From Bacteroidota bacterium (GTDB lineage Bacteria; Bacteroidota; Bacteroidia; Bacteroidales; UBA12077), in NCBI GenBank assembly GCA_020444275.1, contig JAHLLG010000001.1, positions 709,773 through 773,772 of the forward strand: a stretch of 64,000 nucleotides of DNA, written 5' to 3'. Position 1 is the first letter of the stretch; each line of letters begins with the position of its first letter. Below, piece after piece: positions 35,783-44,720 of this stretch. The notes beneath the pieces are model-generated. The model saw only the letters and a list, made by a program, of their open reading frames with translations, made no database searches and had not been told where the DNA came from. The position numbers were made by a program, and so were the translations under genes.

Positions 35783-37048
35783 ATGACTTTTGCCAAAACA
35801 TACCTGAATAAACAGAAGAGTTTTCAACTAAAAATCAATGATGAACCGCATCCTGATCTTAAATTTATTGTTGTTATTCCATGTTACTACGAGTTTAATC
35901 TGCTTAATACACTCGATTCAATATGGAAAGCCCAACGAATTGAAAAAGCAATTGAGGTAATTGTTGTTATTAATTCATCAGAAATATCTGATCAAAGTAT
36001 CAAGGAGCAGAATCAGATAACATTTAATAAAGCAAATGACTGGATTGCTCAACATGATGATCCACGATTGAAGTTTCACATATTAAATGAAGAAAACCTG
36101 CCAAAGAAGTTTGCTGGTGCTGGCCTGGCACGAAAGATCGGAATGGATCAGGCCATTGGTCGATTCAATTTAGCACAAAATGAAAATGGAATTATTATTT
36201 CGATGGATGCTGATTCTACAGTCAAATCCAATTACTTTATTGAGTTAGAAAAGCATTTCACAAAATATCCTAAAACCAATGTGGTAACCAGCTATTTCGA
36301 GCATCCGGTAGAAGGAGATGAATTTGATAAAGGGGTTTATAATGCTGCTGCAATATATGAATTATACATGCGATACTATAAGCTGGCTTTAAATTATAGC
36401 GGATTTCCTTACTCATACTATACGGTAGGCTCATGTTTTGCCGTGCGTGCTATGGCATATGTGAAACAGGGCGGTATGAACAGAAAACAGGCAGGCGAAG
36501 ATTTCTATTTTTTGCATAAAGTATTTCCATTGGGCAATTGCCACGAGATAAATACTACCTGTGTTTATCCTTCATCGAGGCCCTCGGAGCGGGTGCCATT
36601 TGGTACAGGCCCTATGGTGAAATCAATTGCAGAGAATCCCGATCAGGAATTCTTAACATATAACTTCGAAGCTTTTTCTGATTTAAAAATATTTTTAGAT
36701 CAAACAGAAAATCTTTTTAAAATAGAAAACGATCGGTTGGACTTCCTTTTTCATAATTTACCATTTTCGATAGGTGAGTTTTTAGCAAAGCAGAATTTTA
36801 GTGAAGCTATTCATGAAATCAATGGGAATAGTGCGAATATTAGAACCTTTACAAAAAGATTTTTTAACTGGTTTGATGCCTTTCGGATATTAAAATATCT
36901 AAATCATTCGCACGAAAATTATTATAATAAAAAACCATTAATAAGTCAATCGAAACAGCTGTATCGAGTTATAACTAACCGATATTTAAATGCTGATAAT
37001 CCGAAAGCTATATTGGAGGAATACAGGAAATTGGAACGGAAATTCTAA
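35783..37048 (+). CDS. Family 2-type glycosyltransferase
   Basis: A 421-aa GT-A-fold protein that transfers a sugar from a nucleotide donor. It has FIVVIPCYYEFNLLNTLDSI near the N-terminus, the metal-binding IISMDADSTVKSN (DxD), and a catalytic-region GGMNRKQAGEDFYFLHK with the ED pair. No membrane helix, so it is cytoplasmic or peripheral. I start it at ATG 35783; an in-frame TTG at 35741 would add 14 residues that look less protein-like. The acceptor is unknown. It overlaps the end of the convergent ftsB-like gene by four bases. Confidence 0.8.
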   Translation: MTFAKTYLNKQKSFQLKINDEPHPDLKFIVVIPCYYEFNLLNTLDSIWKAQRIEKAIEVIVVINSSEISDQSIKEQNQITFNKANDWIAQHDDPRLKFHILNEENLPKKFAGAGLARKIGMDQAIGRFNLAQNENGIIISMDADSTVKSNYFIELEKHFTKYPKTNVVTSYFEHPVEGDEFDKGVYNAAAIYELYMRYYKLALNYSGFPYSYYTVGSCFAVRAMAYVKQGGMNRKQAGEDFYFLHKVFPLGNCHEINTTCVYPSSRPSERVPFGTGPMVKSIAENPDQEFLTYNFEAFSDLKIFLDQTENLFKIENDRLDFLFHNLPFSIGEFLAKQNFSEAIHEINGNSANIRTFTKRFFNWFDAFRILKYLNHSHENYYNKKPLISQSKQLYRVITNRYLNADNPKAILEEYRKLERKF

Positions 37049-37356
37049 TCTTCTTCAACAATAACAAAAATATCCTCATTGTCTTTTTTCATAAGATATT
37101 GCTCGCGAGCAAACTTTTCGAGATTTTTATTATTAGTTTTTAACTGTTCCAGCCTCTTCGTATCTTTATCTATTCTTTCAATGTAGTATTTTCTGTCTTT
37201 TTCAAGCTGCTTTAAATGACGAAGTTCTTTGGCTCTGTCTATGAGGTTATTTCGATCAAAGAATAGAATCCAGATTATAAAAATAAATATGGTAAGAATG
37301 AATTTATTCTTTACATAGGGCAAAATTTTCTTCCATATTTTCAGGGTCGTACTCAT
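37045..37356 (-). CDS. Septum formation initiator family protein (FtsB/DivIC-like)
   Basis: A 103-aa protein with one membrane helix (about residues 19-33), then a coiled-coil leucine-zipper segment (~40-80) with ERIDKDTKRLEQLKTNN and a conserved EKFAREQYLMKKDNEDIFVI end. That arrangement is that of FtsB/DivIC, which bridges FtsL and FtsQ in the divisome. It is a single gene here, not in the usual dcw neighbourhood; Bacteroidota often have it elsewhere. Confidence 0.9.
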   Translation of the reverse strand: MSTTLKIWKKILPYVKNKFILTIFIFIIWILFFDRNNLIDRAKELRHLKQLEKDRKYYIERIDKDTKRLEQLKTNNKNLEKFAREQYLMKKDNEDIFVIVEED

Positions 37357-37428
37357 GTTACAATATTAAAAGAAATTAATCCGGTTGGCAAGTATTCTTC
37401 AACGAAAGTATTAACAAATGCTTGTTGG

Positions 37429-37533
37429 TTTCAGATTCAGGATTCGTATTTCAATTTTATTGTTAATAACATGTATAATCTTGTTTGAAATCTGAAACTT
37501 GAATCTGAAACTTGAAATTTGAAATCTGGAATC
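37429..37533. repeat. Imperfect palindromic simple repeat
   Basis: TTTCAGATTCAGGATTC on the left faces a run of short units (TGAAATCTGAAACTTGAATC and related) on the right. It fills the gap between the ftsB-like gene and thiS. This kind of GAAATCTGAAAC repeat is widespread between genes of Bacteroidota (recollection) and could form hairpins. Confidence 0.5.
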
Positions 37534-37536
37534 TAT

Positions 37537-37740
37537 TCATCCACCACTAACTAAGTGCAAAACAGAAACATCATCTCCATTCTTAATCTGAACTGAATCG
37601 TAATCATTTTTCTTAACCAGTTTGCCATTCACTTTAATAACCAGCATCTTGAACGTATAATTTTTTATTTCAAGTAATTCAGCAACGCTTAATTGTTCCT
37701 TGTCAAATGATTCCGGTCTGTTATTTAGCGTAATTTTCAT
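37537..37740 (-). CDS. thiS: ThiS/MoaD-type sulfur carrier protein
   Basis: A 67-aa ubiquitin-like sulfur carrier. It starts MKITLNNRPESF and ends with the required C-terminal VSGG, which is adenylated and converted to a thiocarboxylate. By length and sequence it is ThiS-like, but MoaD-like members have the same form. It follows thiF by 5 bp in one operon. No other thiamine gene is in the window, and the nearest genes are DUF364 and a tungsten-type enzyme, so a cofactor-sulfur role other than thiamine is possible. Confidence 0.85.
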   Translation of the reverse strand: MKITLNNRPESFDKEQLSVAELLEIKNYTFKMLVIKVNGKLVKKNDYDSVQIKNGDDVSVLHLVSGG

Positions 37741-37745
37741 ACTTG

Positions 37746-38324
37746 TTATTTTAATAAGATTTCTAAAACTGTATTTGCCTGCATATTCGCCACAATTCCC
37801 ACCCGTGGTGCCAATGGCGGATTATTTTCAGAAACTTCTGATTCTTCGTCGCCGCAAATATATAAATTTTCCGATTGTCTGAATTTTATTAAATTGCTTT
37901 TACCAAAACCTGCCATACCTAAACCAAGTACAACGGGCATATCTGGCAATTCAGATATAAATGTTTCCACAAGCATTTTTTTCATTTCAGCTAAATCAAA
38001 TGCTTCTACCAACACATTGCAATCTTTATAAATATTAACAATGTTATCTTCTGTAAGTTTTATATCATGCGTAATAATTTCTACTTCCGGATTTATTCTT
38101 TTGATATTCTCTTTTAGGGCAGCAACTTTCTTTTGTCCAAGCTGGTCTCTAAAAAAATATTGGCGATTCAAATTGGTTTCGTTAACAACATCAAAATCAG
38201 CAATAATGATTTTCCCAACACCAACCCTGGCTAAGGCTATAGCACAATTAGAGCCTAATCCACCGGCACCTGCAATGCCAACAGTGTAATTCTTGAGTTT
38301 CGATTTTATTTCTGCAAAATTCAT
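37746..38324 (-). CDS. thiF: ThiF family adenylyltransferase (sulfur carrier activation), family 2
   Basis: A 192-aa E1-like enzyme that adenylates the C-terminus of ThiS. The nucleotide-binding GIAGAGGLGSNCAIALAR (16-33) and DFDVVNETNLNRQ (43-55) are clear. It is shorter than classical ThiF/MoeB and lacks the zinc Cys-x-x-Cys pairs and the C-terminal catalytic Cys region, fitting the short ThiF-family-2 group (TIGR02354-like). It is in an operon with thiS. Without thiG/thiH, its partner pathway is not certain. Confidence 0.85.
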   Translation of the reverse strand: MNFAEIKSKLKNYTVGIAGAGGLGSNCAIALARVGVGKIIIADFDVVNETNLNRQYFFRDQLGQKKVAALKENIKRINPEVEIITHDIKLTEDNIVNIYKDCNVLVEAFDLAEMKKMLVETFISELPDMPVVLGLGMAGFGKSNLIKFRQSENLYICGDEESEVSENNPPLAPRVGIVANMQANTVLEILLK

Positions 38325-38399
38325 ACTATTAATTTAAATGAATCATGTTTCTACAAACCTGTCTAATCTTAGTCTAGCTCAATCTGACAATGTTTGGTT

Positions 38400-39101
38400 T
38401 TAATCTTTATTCAAATATACTTTATCCATAAAAGGCATAAACTGTTTGGTACCTCCACCATGTTGAATAATTTTTAAGGTATTCACATCGTTCGAGTCAA
38501 AAACCGAACCAAACAGAAACTTAACATTTTTGTATTTAAACATCTCCTTGTCAAGTATTGTTGAAGGACCAAGAGTATAAACATCGCATTTTTCTTTGGT
38601 AGTATTTACCATATCTAAAAAAGTATTATTAAAAACTGTTGTTGATGATATAATTACAGCATCTGCCTTAGATACTTCTGATAATTGCTTCGACATATCA
38701 GTTAGTTTATCATCACTCTCTGCTTTGTCAAAAATAACCAAGTCGATATGTTCACGTTCAAATTTTTGTACTAACGATCTAAAGAAACCAACCATAACAA
38801 TCTTTTTATATTTCGTAAAATCTATTTTATCAAAAATATCTATGGTGGTATCATATCTATTTTGATAATTTAAGGTTGCATTGAAATAGGCATTTAAAGC
38901 TATTCTGTGCTGTGTGTTACCCATATCTGGTATTCGTAAATCGCGCACATCGATATTTACATAATTATCCAAGGTTGCGCACACACCAATCTTACCGTTC
39001 TTAAGCAATACAGCTACATATTTATCGCCGCAAATTATTTCTTGAATAGATTTCAGGTCAATTCCATATTTTTCAAAAAAGTATTCCAAAGGCTCTTGCA
39101 T
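38400..39101 (-). CDS. DUF364 Rossmann-like protein
   Basis: A 233-aa cytoplasmic protein of the DUF364 group (annotated in some databases as putative heavy-metal chelation). Key features are IVMVGFFRSLVQ (106-117), VIFDKAESDD, ADAVIISSTTVFNNTFLDM (147-165) and YTLGPSTILDKEMFKY. It lies 75 bp from thiF on the same strand and is divergent from the aldehyde:ferredoxin oxidoreductase gene with a 301-bp intergenic region. Members of this family often occur near Mo/W or metal-cofactor genes (recollection). The exact function is unknown. Confidence 0.75.
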   Translation of the reverse strand: MQEPLEYFFEKYGIDLKSIQEIICGDKYVAVLLKNGKIGVCATLDNYVNIDVRDLRIPDMGNTQHRIALNAYFNATLNYQNRYDTTIDIFDKIDFTKYKKIVMVGFFRSLVQKFEREHIDLVIFDKAESDDKLTDMSKQLSEVSKADAVIISSTTVFNNTFLDMVNTTKEKCDVYTLGPSTILDKEMFKYKNVKFLFGSVFDSNDVNTLKIIQHGGGTKQFMPFMDKVYLNKD

Positions 39102-39176
39102 GTTGTTTTTCTTTTTTATTCACTGCTGTTTAGATAGAGGAGATAATCCTATATTACAGTTAATTCATAGAATTTA

Positions 39177-39184
39177 CAAAAATA
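39177..39184 (-). promoter_or_regulatory. -7 promoter box of the DUF364 gene
   Basis: The minus strand reads TATTTTTG, an exact TAnnTTTG match, 76 bp upstream of the DUF364 start codon. Confidence 0.45.
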
Positions 39185-39336
39185 AGAATTTATACGTATT
39201 GCAGAAATTCTTTAAATATATGTTAAGATGCTCATATTCATATGTGTTTCTAGTATCCTGTATAAACAAAGCGATATGTATAATTTAACATATTGATTTA
39301 AGTCATTTTATACTTTCAAAGGAGGGTATATTTTTA

Positions 39337-39344
39337 TAATTTTG
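39337..39344 (+). promoter_or_regulatory. -7 promoter box of the AOR gene
   Basis: TAATTTTG matches TAnnTTTG exactly, 58 bp before the AOR start codon; the leader downstream carries a 6-bp hairpin (39357-39371). Confidence 0.5.
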
Positions 39345-39402
39345 AAATGCTAAAATCCTGTCGTTGACAGGCAACGTTGAAATAAACTAAAGGAAAACAG
39401 AT

Positions 39403-41556
39403 ATGGATATTCAAAAAATGAAAGCAGCTCATAAAAAGCTTAAAGAGTGGAAATATGAGTTACGCCCGATTGACAAAGGGTATAATGACCGTACCTTATA
39501 TATTAATGTAGGTACGCAAGAAATTAAGGAGAAACCTGTTTCTGAGCAAATGAAGAAAAAGTTCATTGGTGGTAAAGGATATGGTTTAAGATTATTATGG
39601 GATGCTACCAAGCCAGATACCAAATGGAACGATCCTGATAATGAGATAGTCATTTCAGGTGGACCGATTTGTGGTATTACCCAATATTCAGGTACAGGTA
39701 AAGCATTGGTTGTATCTATATCTCCGCAAACCGACTCGATAATGGATTCGAATGTGGGTGGACACTTTGGACCATTCTCTAAGTTTGCCGGATTCGATGC
39801 AGTAGAGATTCAAGGTAAATCGGATAAAGAAGTTATCGTATTTATCGACGGAGTAAATGGTAAAGTGGAAATTTGCGAAGCTCCTGAAGAGCCAATCGAT
39901 AGCCACGTGTTGGGTGAAGTATTACACGAAATGTATTCCGACGATGAAAAAGACAGAAAAAATGTATCTGTAGTATCTGCAGGTTCTGCTGCCGACCATA
40001 CTTTAATTGGTATGTTAAACTTCACATTTTGGGATAACAAGCGTAAGCTGGTTCGTTTGAAGCAAGCAGGTCGTGGCGGAATTGGTACTGTATTCAGAGA
40101 TAAAAAAATAAAAGCATTGGTTGCTAAAGTTCCTGGTGTAAAAGGAAACTTAAATAATGTTGTCGATATGGATGCGATTATGGAACGTGGCAAGCGTTTT
40201 AATCGCGAGATGAGAGAACTGGATGCATCGCAATGTGATATGAAAGGTATTGGTACAGCTCACTTAACCAATATCATGAATGATTATGACTTATTACCAG
40301 TAAATAACTTCCAATACGGACATCACAAAGATGCTGAAAAAATCCATTCAAAAGTATGGAAATCTTTCTTTACACAAGGTGTGCCTGATGGATGTTGGAT
40401 TGGATGCAACATGTCATGTGCAAAGGGTGTTGATAACTATGAACTAAGAACAGGTCCTTATGCAGGAGACAAGGTAATTGTTGACGGACCGGAATATGAG
40501 ACAACTTCGTCGAATGGTTCAATTATGGGTATCTTTAATCCTGATTTTACTATAGAATCTAACTTCTATTGTGATACTTATGGTATTTGTACAATTACTT
40601 TTGGTACAATTATGGGATTTGTAATGGAGTGTTACGAAAATGGTATCCTGAACGAAGAGCGTACAGGCGGATTAAAACTAAACTTCGGAAATGCTGATGC
40701 TGCAATGGAAGTGTTGCATCAAATGGGACGTGGCGAAGGATTTGGTTTAATCGCTGGTCAGGGAGTTCGTAAAATGAAACAAATCTTTGCTGAAAAAGGT
40801 TGGGGCGATCCTCAATTTATGCAAGATATTGGGATGGAAAACAAAGGGTTGGAATATTCTCAATATGTTTCGAAAGAATCCTTAGCTCAGCAAGGTGGTT
40901 ATGCAATGACCAACAAAGGACCACAGCATGATGAGGCGTGGCTTATTTTTATGGATATGGTAAACAACCAGATTCCTACGTTCGAAGATAAAGCTGAAGC
41001 GTTGCACTATTTCCCAATGTTCCGTACCTGGTTCGGTTTGGTGGGATTATGTAAACTTCCATGGAATGATGTGGAACCAGAAAACAACGCAGAAACCGAT
41101 GAGCCTGCAAAAGTGCCTGAGCATGTGGACAACTATGTAACAATTTTTAAGGCAGTTACCGGATGGGATTTCGATAAAGAAGAGATGATTCGCCAATCGG
41201 AACGAGTATATAATTTCCAGCGTATTTTTAATATTCGTCGTGGTTATGGATTGCGTGCACATGATGCTCAACCATATCGTGCAGCGGGTCCTGTTACCAA
41301 GGCTGAATATCTATCGAAAGAAGAACAATACGATAAACAAATGAAGGAATTGATTGGTGTTGATCCGGAAGGAAAATCAGTGGAAGAAAAAATAGCAATT
41401 CACAGAGAGTACCGGGAAGGACGATACGAACAACTTTTAGATGCTGTTTATAAGCGTCGCGGATGGACGTCCAATGGTGTTCCAAAAATTGAACACTTAA
41501 AAGAGATAGGAATGGATCTTCCAGAATTAATTGATGTAATTAAAGATAAACAATAG
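39403..41556 (+). CDS. Aldehyde:ferredoxin oxidoreductase family protein (tungsten-type)
   Basis: A 717-aa enzyme of the AOR family that holds a tungsten-bis-pterin and one [4Fe-4S] cluster and oxidises aldehydes (or reduces acids) with ferredoxin. The N-terminal domain has IGGKGYGLRLLWDATKP and SGGPICGITQYSGTGKA; the middle shows GRGGIGTVFRDKK. Cluster ligands appear to be Cys331, Cys335, Cys339 and Cys550 (GCWIGCNMSCAKG and GLCKLPWND). The C-x3-C-x3-C spacing differs from the C-x2-C-x3-C of archaeal AOR, so it is a distinct subfamily. Substrate unknown. It is a single transcript with its own promoter and terminator, divergent from DUF364-thiF-thiS. Confidence 0.93.
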   Translation: MDIQKMKAAHKKLKEWKYELRPIDKGYNDRTLYINVGTQEIKEKPVSEQMKKKFIGGKGYGLRLLWDATKPDTKWNDPDNEIVISGGPICGITQYSGTGKALVVSISPQTDSIMDSNVGGHFGPFSKFAGFDAVEIQGKSDKEVIVFIDGVNGKVEICEAPEEPIDSHVLGEVLHEMYSDDEKDRKNVSVVSAGSAADHTLIGMLNFTFWDNKRKLVRLKQAGRGGIGTVFRDKKIKALVAKVPGVKGNLNNVVDMDAIMERGKRFNREMRELDASQCDMKGIGTAHLTNIMNDYDLLPVNNFQYGHHKDAEKIHSKVWKSFFTQGVPDGCWIGCNMSCAKGVDNYELRTGPYAGDKVIVDGPEYETTSSNGSIMGIFNPDFTIESNFYCDTYGICTITFGTIMGFVMECYENGILNEERTGGLKLNFGNADAAMEVLHQMGRGEGFGLIAGQGVRKMKQIFAEKGWGDPQFMQDIGMENKGLEYSQYVSKESLAQQGGYAMTNKGPQHDEAWLIFMDMVNNQIPTFEDKAEALHYFPMFRTWFGLVGLCKLPWNDVEPENNAETDEPAKVPEHVDNYVTIFKAVTGWDFDKEEMIRQSERVYNFQRIFNIRRGYGLRAHDAQPYRAAGPVTKAEYLSKEEQYDKQMKELIGVDPEGKSVEEKIAIHREYREGRYEQLLDAVYKRRGWTSNGVPKIEHLKEIGMDLPELIDVIKDKQ

Positions 41557-41576
41557 TTATTTATTAATATAAGGTT

Positions 41577-41606
41577 AAAGGGTTGGCAATAAGTCAACCC
41601 TTTTTT
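41577..41606 (+). terminator. Terminator of the AOR gene
   Basis: AAAGGGTTG (41577-41585) pairs with CAACCCTTT (41595-41603) in a stem followed by a T-tract to 41606, 20 bp past the stop codon. Confidence 0.9.
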
Positions 41607-41683
41607 CTTATCAGCATTAAACGTTTTATTAAAATTTACATCTTATAATTGTTAAAAAAATAACAAATACCTAAAGTATGGTA

Positions 41684-41714
41684 TTGCCGGATAAAATAAG
41701 TTGATATACTTTTG
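41684..41714 (+). promoter_or_regulatory. Promoter of the His-rich gene with -33 and -7 elements
   Basis: TTG (41684-41686), 20 bp and TACTTTTG (41707-41714) match the Bacteroidota promoter pattern. The -7 box ends 8 bp before the ATG at 41723, so the leader is only a few bases long. Confidence 0.6.
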
Positions 41715-41722
41715 ACCTCAGA

Positions 41723-42094
41723 ATGAAAGAGAGAAAACTATATATTAAACAGAGTACTATTACTGCATTATTCCTATTAATTATGGGAGGAATAATGGTT
41801 AACTCTTCATTTTTTCTTCATGCTCACAAAAATGAATCCGGTAAAGTTGTATTTCATGCACATCCCTTCGATAAAGGAGCTGAGAAAGAAGATCCTTTGG
41901 CAAAACATAGCCATAGTAGGATTGATCTTGATTACTTGAGTTCACTTGGGCATTACACACTTTTTGAAACTGAAATAAATTTAGAATATAACCCAAATAT
42001 TGAATTAGAGCTCTTAACAAAACCAAATGTAGCTACCAATTCAAATGTTTACTCACTGTTTTCTACTCGCGGGCCTCCGGAGTTTCAATTATAA
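41723..42094 (+). CDS. Small exported His-rich protein with C-terminal RGPP motif
   Basis: A 123-aa protein with one N-terminal hydrophobic segment (about 13-32; signal anchor or signal peptide) and a His-rich periplasmic part (FLHAHKNESG, FHAHPFDKG, KHSHSR). It ends LFSTRGPPEFQL. A second, diverged relative with the same layout lies at 51882-52268 and also ends near RGPP. It precedes a TonB-dependent receptor gene with a Cys motif, 178 bp downstream. Metal binding is the likely role, probably Zn, Cu, Ni or Co; the name of the family is not known to me. Confidence 0.65.
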   Translation: MKERKLYIKQSTITALFLLIMGGIMVNSSFFLHAHKNESGKVVFHAHPFDKGAEKEDPLAKHSHSRIDLDYLSSLGHYTLFETEINLEYNPNIELELLTKPNVATNSNVYSLFSTRGPPEFQL

Positions 42095-42271
42095 TTTCTA
42101 CAAAAAATAAAGCATACTAGCACTTTTATTGGTAAATCACTATTCAGGATTTATTATTCAAATCATTACGTATTAAAAATTGCATAATCGGGTAACTGTT
42201 GGAATAATGCTATGTAAATCGAATATTCCATTACAAGTAACATTAAAGAAATACATTTAAACTTATAACAA

Positions 42272-44656
42272 ATGAGAACCATCACTATATATATATCACT
42301 CGTATTACTTATTTTATGTTCATTAAACGCAAAGGCACAACATCTAAGAACAGACGCCAATTTGGTTGGACATGTTGTTGATACAAACGGTGAGCATATT
42401 CCTTTTGCAACGGTTGTATTAAAAAATACAACTGTTGGTACGGCAACCGACGAAACAGGGCATTACCGATTAATTAATATGCCTCTGGGTAATTTCACAG
42501 TTGTTGCAACTTCAGTAGGGTATAAGCCATTTTCTAAAGAATTAGAATTTAAAGAAAATCATACCATAGAGCTTAAAATAGTATTAGAGCAGGATGTTCT
42601 GGGGCTCGAAGAAGTTGTAGTAACAGCCGATCGAAATGAAAAAAACAGAAAAGATGCTTCTGTAATTGTAAATACATTAACACCTAAGCTTTTTGAAGTT
42701 GCGCAAACAGCCACTATTAGCGATGGATTAAATTATTGTCCTGGTTTACGAATGGAAAATAATTGCCAGAACTGTGGTTTCTCACAAGTGCGTATGAACG
42801 GAATGGAAGGACCTTATTCGCAAATTCTGATCAACAGCCGACCAATTTTTAGCGGCTTGGCGGGGGTTTATGGATTAGAGCTTATTCCTTCAAATATGAT
42901 TGAACGAATGGAAGTTATTCGTGGTGGTGGTTCTGCATTGTATGGAAGTAATGCCATAGCCGGAACCATAAATCTTATTTTAAAAGATCCTGTGAATAAC
43001 TCATACGAAATTGGAGCATCATCAGGATATACAGGTGTTGGAATTGAAGGAGGTGACAATCCCGCTTTCGATTATAATGTGAACTTTAATACATCATTAG
43101 TTTCATCAGATAGCAGAACAGGTATGGCTTTGTATGGATACCACAGAGATCATGAACCCTATGATGCTAATAGTGATGGGTTTTCCGAAATCACACAAAT
43201 CAATAATGTAACCGTTGGTACAAGAGTATTCCATAGGTTTACGCACAGAAATAAATTAGCTGTAGATTTCTTCACTATTAATGAAGACCGACGTGGAGGT
43301 AATAAATTTGAATTTTTGAAGCATGAAGCAGATATTGCCGAGGCAGTAGGGCATAAAATAACTACGGGAGCAGTTACTTTCGATCAGTTTTTCAGAGAGA
43401 GTGATAAATTATCTACGTTTATTTCAGCACAAAAGGTTGATCGCGATTCGTATTATGGTGCTGAACAATCGTTGAAAGATTATGGACGAACCGAAGGTTT
43501 AACTTATAATATGGGTGCACAGTATACTGCTAACTTTTCCAGTTCAAATTTAATTGGTGGAATCGAATTCAAAGGTGAGACCTTAGAAGATAAAAAGCTG
43601 GGTTACCCTGATTATGAGAATGCCGAAATGGTAGGCAACGAGGTTGTTATTCCACATACCGAAAATACGTTAGTAGCCGATCAGAAGTCAACAATTTATG
43701 GTGCTTTTACTCAGTATGAGCATAGATTTAATCAGTTTAGTGCTTCTGTAGGATTACGATACGACCATTATGAAATTATTGATGATATTAACGGACACGA
43801 CAAATCTGGTGATGTTTTAAGCCCCCGAATTACATTAAAGTATGATATCCTAGATATAATTCAAACACGAGCAAGCTATTCGCAAGGATATCGAGCCCCT
43901 CAAATTTTCGACGAAGATTTGCATATTGAAACTTCCGGATCACGAAAAGTTATTCATGAAAATGATCCTGATTTAAAACAGGAAACAAGCCATAGTTATA
44001 TGTTATCATTCGATTTTAATAAAAAATTAGGTAAGGTAAATACCGGATTTTTACTTGAAGGGTTTTATACTGAACTTCAGGATGCATTTGCAAACGAATA
44101 TGGTAATCCTGACGAGAATGGTGTAGTAACTTATACCCGAGTTAATGCAACAGGTGGAGCTATGGTTAGTGGGATTAACATGGAGTTAAATATAATACCA
44201 AAGGGCGATTTTACCTTTAGTGGTGGTTTTACGATTCAACAAAGTAAATACGAAGAGGTGCAGGAATTTGGTGAGAAAGATTTCTTCAGAACTCCCAATA
44301 ATTATGGCTACTTAACCGTTGATTGGGACTTCTATAAAGGTTTTTGTTTCTTGGCATCGGGAACCTATACCGGTAGCATGTTGGTACCATACTTTGGAAC
44401 CGAACTGCCAGAAGGTGAAATCAGAGATGCAGGTGAGTTGCGAGAGTCTGATCCGTTTTATGATTTAGGTGTTAAGTTAAGTTATAAGTTCAGATTAAAC
44501 GGTGCTAAAATGCAGATGTTTGTAGGTATGAAAAATGTTTTTAATTCGTATCAGGATGATTTTGATACTGGAATTAATCGTGATCCTGGTTATTTATACG
44601 GACCTTCATTGCCTCGAACATTCTATTTTGGAATAAAAATAGGTAATTTACTATAA
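42272..44656 (+). CDS. TonB-dependent receptor, probably metal-related
   Basis: A 794-aa outer membrane transporter. Signal peptide (1-22, ending AKAQ), a carboxypeptidase-regulatory-like domain (~30-105, VGHVVDTNGEHIPFATVV), a plug domain with TonB-box-like EEVVVTADR (113-121), and a C-terminal beta-barrel. The plug carries a Cys cluster: Cys156 and NNCQNCGF (Cys165, Cys168), followed by SQVRMNGMEGPYSQILIN. That motif occurs in a set of receptors associated with metal or metal-complex uptake (recollection). Located downstream of the His-rich gene; a 7-bp inverted repeat lies in between. Substrate unknown. Confidence 0.88.
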   Translation: MRTITIYISLVLLILCSLNAKAQHLRTDANLVGHVVDTNGEHIPFATVVLKNTTVGTATDETGHYRLINMPLGNFTVVATSVGYKPFSKELEFKENHTIELKIVLEQDVLGLEEVVVTADRNEKNRKDASVIVNTLTPKLFEVAQTATISDGLNYCPGLRMENNCQNCGFSQVRMNGMEGPYSQILINSRPIFSGLAGVYGLELIPSNMIERMEVIRGGGSALYGSNAIAGTINLILKDPVNNSYEIGASSGYTGVGIEGGDNPAFDYNVNFNTSLVSSDSRTGMALYGYHRDHEPYDANSDGFSEITQINNVTVGTRVFHRFTHRNKLAVDFFTINEDRRGGNKFEFLKHEADIAEAVGHKITTGAVTFDQFFRESDKLSTFISAQKVDRDSYYGAEQSLKDYGRTEGLTYNMGAQYTANFSSSNLIGGIEFKGETLEDKKLGYPDYENAEMVGNEVVIPHTENTLVADQKSTIYGAFTQYEHRFNQFSASVGLRYDHYEIIDDINGHDKSGDVLSPRITLKYDILDIIQTRASYSQGYRAPQIFDEDLHIETSGSRKVIHENDPDLKQETSHSYMLSFDFNKKLGKVNTGFLLEGFYTELQDAFANEYGNPDENGVVTYTRVNATGGAMVSGINMELNIIPKGDFTFSGGFTIQQSKYEEVQEFGEKDFFRTPNNYGYLTVDWDFYKGFCFLASGTYTGSMLVPYFGTELPEGEIRDAGELRESDPFYDLGVKLSYKFRLNGAKMQMFVGMKNVFNSYQDDFDTGINRDPGYLYGPSLPRTFYFGIKIGNLL

Positions 44657-44720
44657 AAGAAAAGGATATCTGAAAGAATTACTAGGGGCATTGCAAATGC
44701 CGTGCCTGTAAGCAGGAAAT

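Larger units (their letters stand above)
39102..39402. promoter_or_regulatory. Divergent promoter region of DUF364 and AOR (301 bp)
   Basis: No ORF. A minus-strand TATTTTTG box (39177-39184) could drive DUF364-thiF-thiS; a plus-strand TAATTTTG box (39337-39344) could drive AOR. The AOR leader (39345-39402) has a small CCTGTC-gtt-GACAGG hairpin (39357-39371). I see no known riboswitch. Confidence 0.5.

Noticed and set aside
39345-39402. Moco or tungsten cofactor riboswitch in the AOR leader
   Set aside because: The leader is only about 58 nt with one 6-bp hairpin, too short and simple for that riboswitch class.
39810-40193. 127-aa antisense ORF inside the AOR gene
   Set aside because: Fully inside a clear, conserved enzyme gene; the protein has no domain and appears only because of third-codon base bias.
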